A stretch of 35,643 nt of DNA from Thermoproteota archaeon (GTDB lineage: Archaea; Thermoproteota; Methanomethylicia; Nezhaarchaeales; WYZ-LMO8): assembly GCA_011605835.1 (NCBI GenBank), contig JAAOZJ010000130.1, positions 1 to 35,643 of the forward strand, in the 5' to 3' direction. The notes beneath the pieces are model-generated. The model was not told where the DNA came from. It worked only from the letters and a program-made list of their open reading frames with translations, and did no database searches. Below are positions 15,049 through 22,787 of this stretch, piece by piece (position 1 is the stretch's first letter; the number at the start of each line of letters is the position of its first letter). Both the position numbers and the translations under genes were made by a program.

Positions 15049-15114
15049 CGAGGGCTGTGATCGAGGGTTCAAAGCGCTGAGGACTGATGAAGCCGACTAC
15101 ACCGTGAGCCCTCG
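15049..15114 (+). ncRNA. Candidate C/D box guide sRNA
   Basis: The layout in order is: 8-base stem arm CGAGGGCT (15049-15056), C box-like GTGATCGA (15057-15064), 12-base guide (15065-15076), D' box CTGA (15077-15080), GGAC, C' box TGATGA (15085-15090), 13-base guide (15091-15103), D box-like GTGA (15104-15107), and the exactly complementary arm AGCCCTCG (15107-15114). The 12/13-base spacers match the fixed spacing of archaeal C/D RNPs, and a TATA box sits 27 bp upstream. The outer C and D boxes each differ from consensus (RUGAUGA, CUGA). The second guide would pair with a GGTGTAGTCGGCT-type sequence, reminiscent of a tRNA D-arm; the target is not identified. Confidence 0.45.
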
Positions 15115-15177
15115 AAACCTTTAAGGTTAAGCGCCTGAAGTGCTTATTTGAGGCTAGTTGGTCGAGGAGGAAACTTG

Positions 15178-15687
15178 ATGTCCAAATCCAAGGGCCAGAA
15201 GAAGCAAGAGGCTGGCGACGAGAAGTCCATACTCATACACTCGGAGAGAGGCAATATCAAGAGGGTCGTGGAGATCGAGGGCCCTCTCCACGAGGCTGTC
15301 AAGAAGGCCGCTTTTGAGGCCCTACAGTTGTGGAACCCTGAGACCTCGGACTTCGTGGTGATGAAGGACAGCTACACCAAGACCCTTAAGCTACCGCTGT
15401 CGAAGGAGGAGTACGAGTTCTACTCGAGGTTCGAGCTACGGAGGAGCTCTAAGGAGGCCGAGGCCATCATACCCATATACATAGCATCCTTCAACAATGA
15501 GTGGAGGGAGACGGACTACTACGACAACGAGATATTCATAATAGCCCCGAAGTTGCCTCCTGAGGACCTAGAGGAGCTCAAGAGGAGAGCGATGATAGCC
15601 ACCTCAGAGGAGCAGCTCGAGGTAAGCGACCTAGGCGGGCTCGAGGAGGACCTAGAGGAGCTCGAAGAGAAAGAGGAGGAAGAGTAG
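15178..15687 (+). CDS. DUF2286-like protein with acidic tail, candidate PolB1 accessory subunit
   Basis: 169 residues from ATG 15178, behind GAGGAGG. The core reads ILIHSERGNIKRVVEIEGPL, then ALQLWNPETSDFVVMKDSY, resembling the crenarchaeal DUF2286 pattern (from memory, not searched). The last 30 or so residues are almost all acidic (EEDLEELEEKEEEE). It is convergent with polB1, its stop codon touching the polB1 stop codon. In Sulfolobus, PolB1 works with two small binding proteins, PBP1 and PBP2, and an acidic tail on PBP1 is reported to limit strand displacement. Location and tail make this a candidate for the PBP1 role; this is inference. A CCTTTAAGG TATA box lies at 15118-15127. Confidence 0.6.
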   Translation: MSKSKGQKKQEAGDEKSILIHSERGNIKRVVEIEGPLHEAVKKAAFEALQLWNPETSDFVVMKDSYTKTLKLPLSKEEYEFYSRFELRRSSKEAEAIIPIYIASFNNEWRETDYYDNEIFIIAPKLPPEDLEELKRRAMIATSEEQLEVSDLGGLEEDLEELEEKEEEE

Positions 15688-18291
15688 TCACCTGTTGAAG
15701 AACGAGGTTATGCTCCTCACTCCAAGTATTTCATCGAAGTCCAAGCCTAGGGCCGTGAGCACCTGCTCGAACGTGGTCCTCATGTGCTCGACGTACTTGT
15801 CGACGTCCACCTCGTCTATCCTGGCCAGTTGGACAGGCTTCACGCCCGGCTCGCCCTTCACCTTCACGTACCTTATTATCGAGCCAGCGTCCACGTTCTT
15901 CTTGTAGGCCATCAAGAGCTTGGCGGCCTTCACGTGCTGGGAGGCCACGGCATACTCTGATGGGTGCTTCGAGAGCATGACGGTGAAGGCAAGCTCGTCC
16001 AAGCTGTACCTCCTCTCCCTCAGCTTGTCGTAGACCTTCTTCGCCAAGTCCCTGAGCAAGACCTTCGACTTCTCGAAGTCCTCGGGGGTATCGACCTTGC
16101 TCAGTATGCCGACGAAGTTCAAGAAGGCCTCCTTCAAGAAGGGTGGCGTGTTCCTCTTCTTGCCCACGAGACCCTTTATGTCGACCTCTCCGTTGACGAG
16201 GACCCCCACGTAGTTCTTCTTGAGCCCAGAAAAGGCAACGAATCTGTAGCGTTTGTCGTAGTCCAGGTCGACCTTGAGCTCCTCCTCGGCCCACTTCATG
16301 AGTTCCCCTATCTTCGACTCGTCGGGGTTGTGTATGAAGATGCTGTCCGTGTCGCCGTAGAGGACCCTAAGCCCCAAGCTCTCGGCCTTCTCTATGGTCT
16401 TGGTTATTATGTACCTGCCTATCGCTGTGGTGCTCTCGGCCACGGGCGGGCAGTACAGCGAGAAGTTGGAGGACCCCATCACACCGTAGGACGCGTTGAG
16501 TATGACCTTCAGGCTCTTCTCCACGACCTCGTAGAGGCTCTTCTTGACTTGGTCCTTGACCTTCTTCGACATGGGCTTGAACCACAAAGCCCTTATGTCC
16601 CTCAACATGCCTATGAGGATCGATGTCAGCCCCTGCCTCTTGGTGCATACCCAGTGGGGTGTCGAGGGTATGACGTTGGACCTGCACTCCGGGTGGTCGC
16701 AGTTTATGACCTCGTAGGACAAGTTCCTCGTCTTGACTATGCTCGGGTACAGTGATGTGAAGTCGAGGACGGCCACGTCGAAGTACACGCCAGCGGGGGG
16801 CTTCAGCACTATGGCCCCCATGTATTTCTTGCCCTTTATCTTGGCCTCCGTGACCGCCTGCCCCTTCACGGCTATTATCTCGTCCTTCCTAGGTATCAGG
16901 TAGTTTCTCTTGCGGTGCTCGAAGTAGAGCATGTTCCTTATCCAGTTCGATATCCCCTGCCTCGTCACGTCCTCCATGCTCATCTTCGATATGCGCATGA
17001 AGAGTATTATGAGCTTCATGACTAGGTTGTCATCGAACTTCGTGAACTGCATTGTTATCTCAGCGTCCCTTAAGCAGTAAGCGGCCAGCTGGGCATAGCT
17101 CAGCTGCGAGACGGGGGCCATGAGCTGGATCTTCCTAATCGAGAGGAGGGCCTCAGCTATGGCATCCAAGGTAACGTCCCTGTACTTGCTGCCGAAGGCG
17201 TAGCCTTGGATAGACCTGTTGTGGAAGAACTTGTAGAGGTCCACGTGGACCGCTGCCGTCAATAGAGCGGCTGGGTGCTCGCCGACGGTCATGGATATGG
17301 GGATCTTGTCCCTCGAGAAGCCGAGCTTGAGCGCCCTGTGGAGCATGTAGTTCAGGTCGAAGTTGTCCCCGTTGAACGTGAGGACCACAGGGTACTCGTT
17401 GAGGAGCTTGAATATCTCCTCCAGCATCTTGTACTCGTCGTAGAAGAACCTCACCTCGATGTTATCGGAGAGCTCATCGGATTGGCCTGTCTCGACGCTG
17501 TCCCTCCTCAGCAGGAAGACGAGCCTCCTACCGTCAGAGTCCACGAGGGCGAACGCTATTATTGGGTATAGGGCCTCTCTCGGGTTCGGGAGCTTGTCGG
17601 GGTCGGGGGAGTAGACCTCTATGTCTATCGCGGCCCTCCTTATGTCCGGGACGGGGGCTAGGAAGAGCGGGAGCCAGTCCTTGAGAAGCTCCTTGGCGGC
17701 CTCCTGCCCTTCAAATATCTTCAAGACCTCTTGGGCCTCCTCTCCGCTGAGCTCCACGTCCACCCTGACCAACTTCCCGTCCTCGACTTTGTAGAGCATC
17801 CCGGGCACGAGCTGCCTGTCGAAGATGTAGCAGTTGTGGTACTTGATGTCCGCCTCCCAAGCCCTTGGCAACAGGTCCCTTATGGCCCCCTTCTTCCCGC
17901 CTATCGCTAGGGGGTCGGAGGCTATGATCTTCGTCATCTCGATCTCCCTCCCCCTCAGCACGTCGAACTTCTTGACCCTCTCGAAGCCCAAGAAGCCGGG
18001 GTGGGAGACCACCTTGCTCCTCTTGAGCTCCTCGACGCTCATGTCGGTCAAGCAGTAGGGCCTGTGCCCGGTGTCGTCGTACCAGAAATGCATCACCCTC
18101 TTCTCCAAGTCGTAGAGCTTCAGGAGGGCCCTTCCGGCCTCTCCACTATACGACACCGAGAGCAGGATGCAGGTCCCGGTGTTCCTAGAGGGCTTGAGCT
18201 CCGGCTTGCCGGCTATGTAGAGCTCCTCCTCGTACTCCGCCTCGTACTCCGCCTCAGCCTCCTCGAGGTACTCCTCTAGGTTGCTCACCAT
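15688..18291 (-). CDS. polB1: Family B DNA polymerase, PolB1 type
   Basis: 867 residues from ATG 18291. The 3'-5' exonuclease motifs are Exo I AIDIEVYSPD (D223, E225), Exo II VLTFNGDNFDLNYM and Exo III YCLRDAEITMQF. Polymerase motifs are A (LDFTSLYPSIVKTRNLSYE), B (KVILNASYGVMGSSN), C (YGDTDSIF) and KKNYVG. Everything needed for a proofreading replicative polymerase is present. The N-terminus has a strongly acidic stretch. The C-terminus, SITSFFNR, keeps the hydrophobic part of a PIP box (I-x-x-F-F) but lacks the leading glutamine. The start overlaps the stop codon of the upstream small zinc-finger gene (7 shared bases), so the two are translationally coupled. The frame open to 18357 is not used because it lies inside that gene. 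Confidence 0.95.
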   Translation of the reverse strand: MVSNLEEYLEEAEAEYEAEYEEELYIAGKPELKPSRNTGTCILLSVSYSGEAGRALLKLYDLEKRVMHFWYDDTGHRPYCLTDMSVEELKRSKVVSHPGFLGFERVKKFDVLRGREIEMTKIIASDPLAIGGKKGAIRDLLPRAWEADIKYHNCYIFDRQLVPGMLYKVEDGKLVRVDVELSGEEAQEVLKIFEGQEAAKELLKDWLPLFLAPVPDIRRAAIDIEVYSPDPDKLPNPREALYPIIAFALVDSDGRRLVFLLRRDSVETGQSDELSDNIEVRFFYDEYKMLEEIFKLLNEYPVVLTFNGDNFDLNYMLHRALKLGFSRDKIPISMTVGEHPAALLTAAVHVDLYKFFHNRSIQGYAFGSKYRDVTLDAIAEALLSIRKIQLMAPVSQLSYAQLAAYCLRDAEITMQFTKFDDNLVMKLIILFMRISKMSMEDVTRQGISNWIRNMLYFEHRKRNYLIPRKDEIIAVKGQAVTEAKIKGKKYMGAIVLKPPAGVYFDVAVLDFTSLYPSIVKTRNLSYEVINCDHPECRSNVIPSTPHWVCTKRQGLTSILIGMLRDIRALWFKPMSKKVKDQVKKSLYEVVEKSLKVILNASYGVMGSSNFSLYCPPVAESTTAIGRYIITKTIEKAESLGLRVLYGDTDSIFIHNPDESKIGELMKWAEEELKVDLDYDKRYRFVAFSGLKKNYVGVLVNGEVDIKGLVGKKRNTPPFLKEAFLNFVGILSKVDTPEDFEKSKVLLRDLAKKVYDKLRERRYSLDELAFTVMLSKHPSEYAVASQHVKAAKLLMAYKKNVDAGSIIRYVKVKGEPGVKPVQLARIDEVDVDKYVEHMRTTFEQVLTALGLDFDEILGVRSITSFFNR

Positions 18292-18497
18292 CTCAGCCTC
18301 TCCAGCTCGCGGACCTCCTCGCTCCTCTTCTTGTACTCCTTGTAGTGTCTCTTGCACAAGTACACCCTGCCCCGGGCTTCGGCCTCCACTTCGAAGTACT
18401 TCGAGGCTTCAGAGGCGGAGAGCGATCTGACGGCTGGCTCAGAGCAAAGAGAGCACTTCTCTCCCTTGGACACCTTGCCCAACACCCGTACCTCCAA
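18285..18497 (-). CDS. Small zinc-finger protein coupled to polB1
   Basis: 70 residues, MEVRVLGKVSKGEKCSLC at the start and ERLRW at the end. C-x2-C (CSLC) and C-x2-H (LCKRH, then YKEYKK) form one zinc finger, followed by a basic and then charged helix. The gene directly precedes polB1 and overlaps it, which strongly suggests co-expression and perhaps a role as a polymerase partner or regulator. I do not recognise a named family. It starts with TTG 18497. A CTTAAAATC TATA stretch at about 18518-18528 would place transcription start almost at the codon (leaderless). Confidence 0.7.
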   Translation of the reverse strand: MEVRVLGKVSKGEKCSLCSEPAVRSLSASEASKYFEVEAEARGRVYLCKRHYKEYKKRSEEVRELERLRW

Positions 18498-18582
18498 TCC
18501 TAGTGTGCGGCGGTCGATTTTAAGCTGTTGCGAAGGAAGCTTGGCGACAACAAAATATCTAGGAGGGCCGGAGTAGTGAAGA

Positions 18583-18673
18583 GGGCCCGTCGTCTAGCTT
18601 GGACAGGACGCCAGCCTGCGGATGACCAGTAGAGAGCTGGAGGTCCGGGGTTCAAGTCCCCGCGGGCCCGCCA
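18583..18673 (+). tRNA. tRNA-Arg (anticodon GCG) with 13-nt intron and encoded CCA
   Basis: The acceptor stem GGGCCCG pairs with CGGGCCC, with discriminator G and CCA at 18671-18673. Anticodon stem CCAGC (18611-18615) pairs with GCTGG (18636-18640). The loop is CTGCGG + A once 13 bases (18622-18634) are removed at the canonical position 37/38. The anticodon GCG is at 18618-18620 and reads CGC/CGU. The T-arm is CGGGG TTCAAGT CCCCG. An AAAATATCT TATA box lies at 18551-18559. argS is about 900 bp away. Confidence 0.92.
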
Positions 18674-18701
18674 CTAACTTGCAAGGATCGATGACATGTG
18701 A

Positions 18702-19019
18702 GGTCTAGGCCCTAGCCGTCCAATTCTCACAAACCTGTCGTTCTTAAAGCATCAGCCCAACAGCGATCTCGCCAAGCACTTCGGAGCCCTGCGTGAAAAC
18801 TATTTCCCCGAGACTATTCCTTTGCAAGGAATTGCCTTAGGGTTTCCGACTCCATTCAGGGCCTTCATCGACTACTTCGTGACCTCCACGGGCGACTCAA
18901 GGGCCTCGAGATCCTATGTCTTTGTCAGGTACTTCTCCGTGGCGCAGACCCTCGCTAAGCTCGTCGGCGCTACCATTACCAGCCGCTCGCCCCATGCTGG
19001 CTTGAGGGCGAAATTCTAA
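18702..19019 (+). pseudogene. Open frame without a start codon, probable gene remnant
   Basis: After a TGA at 18699-18701 the frame stays open for 105 codons to TAA at 19017-19019. Codon choice is like that of real genes here (many C/G third positions, AGG arginines: LSFLKHQPNSDLAKHFGALR near 18735-18794, RAFIDYFVTSTGDSRASRSY from about 18858). There is no ATG or GTG; the first possible start is TTG 18822, which would remove the N-terminal third. No family was recognised. It may be the 3' end of a lost gene next to the tRNA. The rest of the 372-bp stretch between the tRNA and the next gene holds only the promoter of the zinc-ribbon gene. Confidence 0.35.
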
Positions 19020-19045
19020 TTATGGCAGTAGGCCTACTTATCTTG

Positions 19046-19222
19046 ATGAGCGAGCCGGGGAAGAAAAAGAGCGAGTGCGCCCACGACAAGCTAGAGTACT
19101 TGGGGGATCAAAAAGGCGAGAGAGGTGTCAACAAGTATTACAGATGCATGAGGTGTGGAAGCGTGCTAATACTGTCTGAGGACGGCACTTGGTACGAGGT
19201 GCCAGCGTCGAAGCAGCAATAG
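19046..19222 (+). CDS. Small zinc ribbon protein
   Basis: 58 residues from ATG 19046: MSEPGKKKSECAHDKLEYLG and later VNKYYRCMRCGSVLILSED. Likely zinc ligands are C and H in ECAHD plus C-x2-C in YRCMRCG. A TTCTAATTATGG TATA stretch at 19012-19023 fits a nearly leaderless transcript from this ATG, so the in-frame ATG at 19022 is less likely. It resembles short zinc-ribbon proteins common in crenarchaea; function unknown. Confidence 0.7.
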   Translation: MSEPGKKKSECAHDKLEYLGDQKGERGVNKYYRCMRCGSVLILSEDGTWYEVPASKQQ

Positions 19223-19549
19223 CGACGTCGTTGGAATTCCTCGATCACTTCGTCAAATGGCGCTTCACGAGCCGCTACCTTGTTTCAAGATCGTCTGGGA
19301 ACCGCCCGCACCCCTGCTAGCGTTTCCCCGACTAACGGTACTTGGTGGTATCTTTGGATATCTGCAGGCCGTTAGTGAGGGCCTAGGCGAGATCATCAAC
19401 ATCACCCGCATCTCATGGGCGTTAGTCGAGGCCGAATGCCACGGGCTCCCGATCGCCTCTCCTTCATCCCCTCATCGCGTCGCAATAAAGAGGATCTGAG
19501 CTTTCTATGGATAAATGCACTGCCATCATATCTGGCCTTGTTCTTGCAT
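19223..19549. other. 327-bp gap upstream of the argS stop
   Basis: An 80-codon open frame (19257-19499, plus) is present. Its stretch ALVEAECHGLPIAS loosely recalls the EA-x-x-x-GLPV-x-S motif of GT4 glycosyltransferases, but the rest does not fit. There is no promoter or ribosome binding site for it. I regard the gap as non-coding or an old gene relic. Confidence 0.3.
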
Positions 19550-21523
19550 CTACATTCTCTGGGCCAGCTTGAAGTTAAGAGCCTTCGCGCAACTTTCCAT
19601 GACTATCTTGAGCGAGTAGACCAGCATCAGCCTAGCCCTACGGGCCTCTTCGTCTTTCTCCCTTATCACATTCACCTTTTCGTAGTAGGAGTTGAAGACC
19701 TCGCTTATCTGGTTCAAGAAGCCCGTAAGCACCTCGGGCCTAAGCCCGTCGGCCGCCTCGACGAAGAGCTTGGGGTACTTGGCCATCTGGATGACCAGCT
19801 CCCGCTCGTACTCGTGGACCAACTTGGTCGTGTCCACGTCGGCCGTGGGCTCGAAATCGCTCTTCCTCAGAATCCCAAGGGCCCTCACGTAGGTGTAGTT
19901 TATGAAGGGGAAGCTGTTCCTCTCGAAGTTGACTACCTGCTCCCAGTCGAAGGTTATGGGCTTGCTGGCTGTGACGTTTAAGAGCGCATACCTGACAGCC
20001 CCAACGCCCACGACCTCGGCTATCTCCTCCTTCTCCTCCTCGCTCAGCCTCCAGCCTCTCTTCTCAACCTCCAGCTTCACCCTGCCGACCGCCTCGTTGA
20101 GTAAGTCGTCGAGTGCGACGTACCTGCCCCTCCTGCTCGACATCTTGGCCCCCGGGAGCTTCACCAGCTCGTAGGCGTAGTGCAGATAGCGGGACTCGAC
20201 GTCCTTGACCCCTAGGAGGGCGAGCGCAACCCTCAGCTGCAACTGAGCCATGCTCTGCTCTGCTCCTATGACGTTTATGACCTTGTCAGCCCTCCTGAGC
20301 TTCCAGAGCGCGTAGGCTATGTCCCTCGTCGTGTAGAGGGTCGTCCCGTCGGCCCTCTTCAGCGTGAGCTTCGGTATCTCCTTGTTGGCTAGGCCCCATT
20401 TCTCCTTAAGGCCGAGGGCCGAGGCCACCGCGTCGACGTCGAGCACGAGGGCCCCTTGAGAGGTGTCTAGGGCCCAGGGAGCCAAGTCCCTTATCCTCTC
20501 TATCGCCTCCTCCGTCGCCCCGCTCCATACAGTCAGCTCGCTCTCCCAGTCCCACTCGTCGAACTCGATCCTCATTCGGGATAGGGTCTGCCTGAAGCCC
20601 TCTATGACGGCACTACAGAGCTCCCTCACCGCCTTCACGGCCTCCCTCGCCCCCTCCTCGTAGTCCCTGTTGAGCTTAGATATCGCCGCCCTGGGGTCCC
20701 CGTCCTCCTTCATCCTGTCCAAGAGGTGGTCGAAGAGCTCGGGGTCCCTGCTCCTCAGCTCGTAGGCTATCCCCACCCACTCGTCGAGCTCCTTCATCAG
20801 CTCGCGCCTCGCCTCGTCGTCTTGAGCACTCTCGATCCTCTTCCTGAGCTCCGATATCTCCACTATGGCATTAGTCATCGGGTACACGAGCCCCACCACG
20901 TGGTCTGGCTTCCCCCTCCCTCCCCCGAGCCTGTCCCTGACCTTGGAGTAGCCGTAGGCCGCTATCATGACCTGGAGGCCGACGTCGTTCACGTAGAAGT
21001 GGGTCTCGACGACATGGCCCCGAGCCCTGAGGAGCGAGGCTAGGCTGTCGCCTATGACCGCGTTCCTCGCGGTCCCTATCGTCAGGGGGTGGACGGGGTT
21101 GCCGCTCGTGTGCTCCACTATTATCTTGAGGGGCCTGTCGACCTTCACGAGCCCGTAGTCCGGCCCCAGCTCGACCACGGCCTTGAAGAGCTCTCGGGCC
21201 AGCTCGAAGTGGTTGGCGTAGAAGTTCACGTAGCCCGAGCCCGCGGGCTCCACTCTGCCCACGTACTTCCTATCCATAGAGGCTATCTTGAGTGCGAGCT
21301 CGTCGGCGAGCTCCTTGGGCCTCTTGCCCATGGCCCTTGCGAGCTCGAAGCAGGGAAAGGCGAGCTCGCCCATCTCCTTTGAAGGAGGGACCTCCAGCCC
21401 CCTGGTCAAAGTTCTCTCGACTACTTCTCTCGCCTCTTCTGCCAGCTCGCCGAGCGAGGCCCTGAGCAGTCTAAAGCATTCCTCCTCGAACAGCCGGAAG
21501 GGCACGGGGTTCGCCATACCCAT
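19550..21523 (-). CDS. argS: Arginyl-tRNA synthetase
   Basis: About 657 residues. Class I synthetase charging tRNA-Arg. The N-terminal Add-1 domain includes SKEMGELAFPCFELAR. The catalytic start is VEHTSGNPVHPLTIGTARNA, where the usual HIGH motif reads T-I-G-T: both histidines are threonines. FYVNDVGLQV, the KMSKS-equivalent GAKMSSRRGRYVALDDLL, and the C-terminal DALR domain (FINYTYVRALGILR; LFVEAADGLRPEVLTGFL) are all normal, so the gene is otherwise intact. Start codons at 21523 (ATG) and 21517 (ATG) are possible. A GGTTAATACC TATA-like stretch lies near 21568-21577. No other argS copy is visible in the window. Confidence 0.93.
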   Translation of the reverse strand: MGMANPVPFRLFEEECFRLLRASLGELAEEAREVVERTLTRGLEVPPSKEMGELAFPCFELARAMGKRPKELADELALKIASMDRKYVGRVEPAGSGYVNFYANHFELARELFKAVVELGPDYGLVKVDRPLKIIVEHTSGNPVHPLTIGTARNAVIGDSLASLLRARGHVVETHFYVNDVGLQVMIAAYGYSKVRDRLGGGRGKPDHVVGLVYPMTNAIVEISELRKRIESAQDDEARRELMKELDEWVGIAYELRSRDPELFDHLLDRMKEDGDPRAAISKLNRDYEEGAREAVKAVRELCSAVIEGFRQTLSRMRIEFDEWDWESELTVWSGATEEAIERIRDLAPWALDTSQGALVLDVDAVASALGLKEKWGLANKEIPKLTLKRADGTTLYTTRDIAYALWKLRRADKVINVIGAEQSMAQLQLRVALALLGVKDVESRYLHYAYELVKLPGAKMSSRRGRYVALDDLLNEAVGRVKLEVEKRGWRLSEEEKEEIAEVVGVGAVRYALLNVTASKPITFDWEQVVNFERNSFPFINYTYVRALGILRKSDFEPTADVDTTKLVHEYERELVIQMAKYPKLFVEAADGLRPEVLTGFLNQISEVFNSYYEKVNVIREKDEEARRARLMLVYSLKIVMESCAKALNFKLAQRM

Positions 21524-21614
21524 CAACGTTGAGGGCCTTGTACTGTTCTAGCGTGCTGTCTCGCTAGGTATTAACCTTGTCCTTGAAAGGCGATGAACGA
21601 AGGCCTCGAATCCC

Positions 21615-21950
21615 CTAGCCCAAGAGCTTCTCCGGTATGCTCTTGGAGGCGACGAGTGTTGGGATTCCGGCGACCCGCGCCGTCACTAGTATGGTCTCGA
21701 TCATCTCATCCTTCGTCGCGCCAGCCTCGAGGGCCCTAGCTAAGACCTTGCGCGCCTGCCTCTCCTCGACTCCTTGGCAGATGCTAAGGGCCAGTGCTAT
21801 CAAGCGCTTGTACTTGAGAGGCAATGCTCCATCCCTCCATATCGTGGAGTAGAGGGACTTGATGGCCTCCCGGAGCTGAGGGTCGACCTTGTCAGCAACC
21901 TCAAGAGACTCAATGGGCTCCTTACAACCTCTAGCTCGACTCATACACAT
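21615..21950 (-). CDS. Carboxymuconolactone decarboxylase/AhpD family protein lacking the CxxC
   Basis: 111 residues with the CMD helical core: LKYKRLIALALSICQGVEE, then ALEAGATKDEMIETILVTAR. The redox CxxC-x3-H of AhpD is absent (CQGVEERQ instead), so peroxidase-linked thiol chemistry is unlikely; a non-redox or structural role is possible. It starts at ATG 21950 behind GGAG, with a GTTTAATTTAG TATA stretch near 21980-21990. The next CMD gene lies 176 bp upstream on the same strand, suggesting an old duplication. Confidence 0.75.
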   Translation of the reverse strand: MCMSRARGCKEPIESLEVADKVDPQLREAIKSLYSTIWRDGALPLKYKRLIALALSICQGVEERQARKVLARALEAGATKDEMIETILVTARVAGIPTLVASKSIPEKLLG

Positions 21951-22126
21951 TCTCCTACAGGTTTTTGGTTATCGTCGTACTAAATTAAACTTGCTACTAC
22001 ATGTACGAAATCGAAGGTCATAACGTTAGGCTTGTCACGCTACAGCGAGATATTTGGGCTGCCGGAAATCCTGAAGAGGACTCGATGCTTCGGGGTCGGC
22101 CACTTAGCCGTCCATGGCGCTGGACT

Positions 22127-22465
22127 TTACGTGCACAGGAGCTCCTTGGCCGCTTTATACGCCTTAGCTCCGTAGGCCAGCGACGGCCCACCACCCATGG
22201 CCACCGCCACCTCTATCACCTCGACCACCTCGTCGATGCTCGCCCCAGCCTTTGCTGCTTCGCTCAGATGCCTCATGGTGCAGGGCTCGCACCTTATGGC
22301 TATCGATATCCCGAGGGCGAGGAGCTCCTTAAACTTCCTGTCCAAGACCTTGGACCCTTTGGCCTTCTCCGAGTACTCCCCGAATATCCGTAGCTCGGGA
22401 GCCCTCGAGAAAAGCTCCTTCAAGTTCTCGTCGAGCTCCTCCAGAATCTTCTTGGCCTCGCCCAT
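22127..22465 (-). CDS. AhpD-like/carboxymuconolactone decarboxylase family protein with CxxC-x3-H
   Basis: 112 residues. Core: FKELLALGISIAIRCEPCTM, then RHLSEAAKAGASIDEVVEVI. The CEPC pair and the histidine four residues later (CxxC-x3-H) are the AhpD redox site, which supports a thiol-based peroxide defence or disulfide role. It starts at ATG 22465 after GAGGT; a CCTTAATAG TATA stretch lies near 22497-22507. The paralog at 21615-21950 lacks this site. Confidence 0.8.
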   Translation of the reverse strand: MGEAKKILEELDENLKELFSRAPELRIFGEYSEKAKGSKVLDRKFKELLALGISIAIRCEPCTMRHLSEAAKAGASIDEVVEVIEVAVAMGGGPSLAYGAKAYKAAKELLCT

Positions 22466-22787
22466 ACCTCGTTGCCACTAGCCATCTGCTCAGCCTTCTA
22501 TTAAGGCTTTTCTTGAGGTACATAATGCTCGAACGCCGAAGAAACTGGAGCGCTTTGAGGACTCTTCTCAAGACTCGGGCTTCACATGCACCTCACTCTA
22601 CATGGTAAGCCATTGCTCTTTCGAGTGTCCATCAGACTTCGATTTGGGTTCCTAGAAAAGCTCACAAATACGCCTTGCTCGCTAAAAGTGTCCTCGAGAC
22701 TTCCAAGGTCAACAAATAATGGTGTTATCTACGTTGGAAAGACTTATTAAAACGCGGTAACATAGAACCAGAGGACTGTAACACGAG
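22466..22787. promoter_or_regulatory. 322-bp divergent promoter gap (AhpD-like gene and FmdE operon)
   Basis: No gene found. It holds a minus-strand TATA stretch near 22497-22507 for the AhpD-like gene and TTATTAAAAC at 22744-22753, 35-45 bp before the FmdE start. The roughly 230 bases between show no recognised structure. Confidence 0.45.

Noticed and set aside
15964..16755. 263-codon open frame antisense to polB1
   Set aside because: It is a shadow of the GC-rich polB1 codons; all polymerase motifs are on the other strand.
18292..18357. Longer start for PolB1
   Set aside because: Lies inside the zinc-finger gene; ATG 18291 directly overlaps that gene's stop codon.
19257..19499. Glycosyltransferase remnant
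   Set aside because: Only one short stretch (VEAECHGLPIAS) recalls the motif; flanking sequence does not fit.
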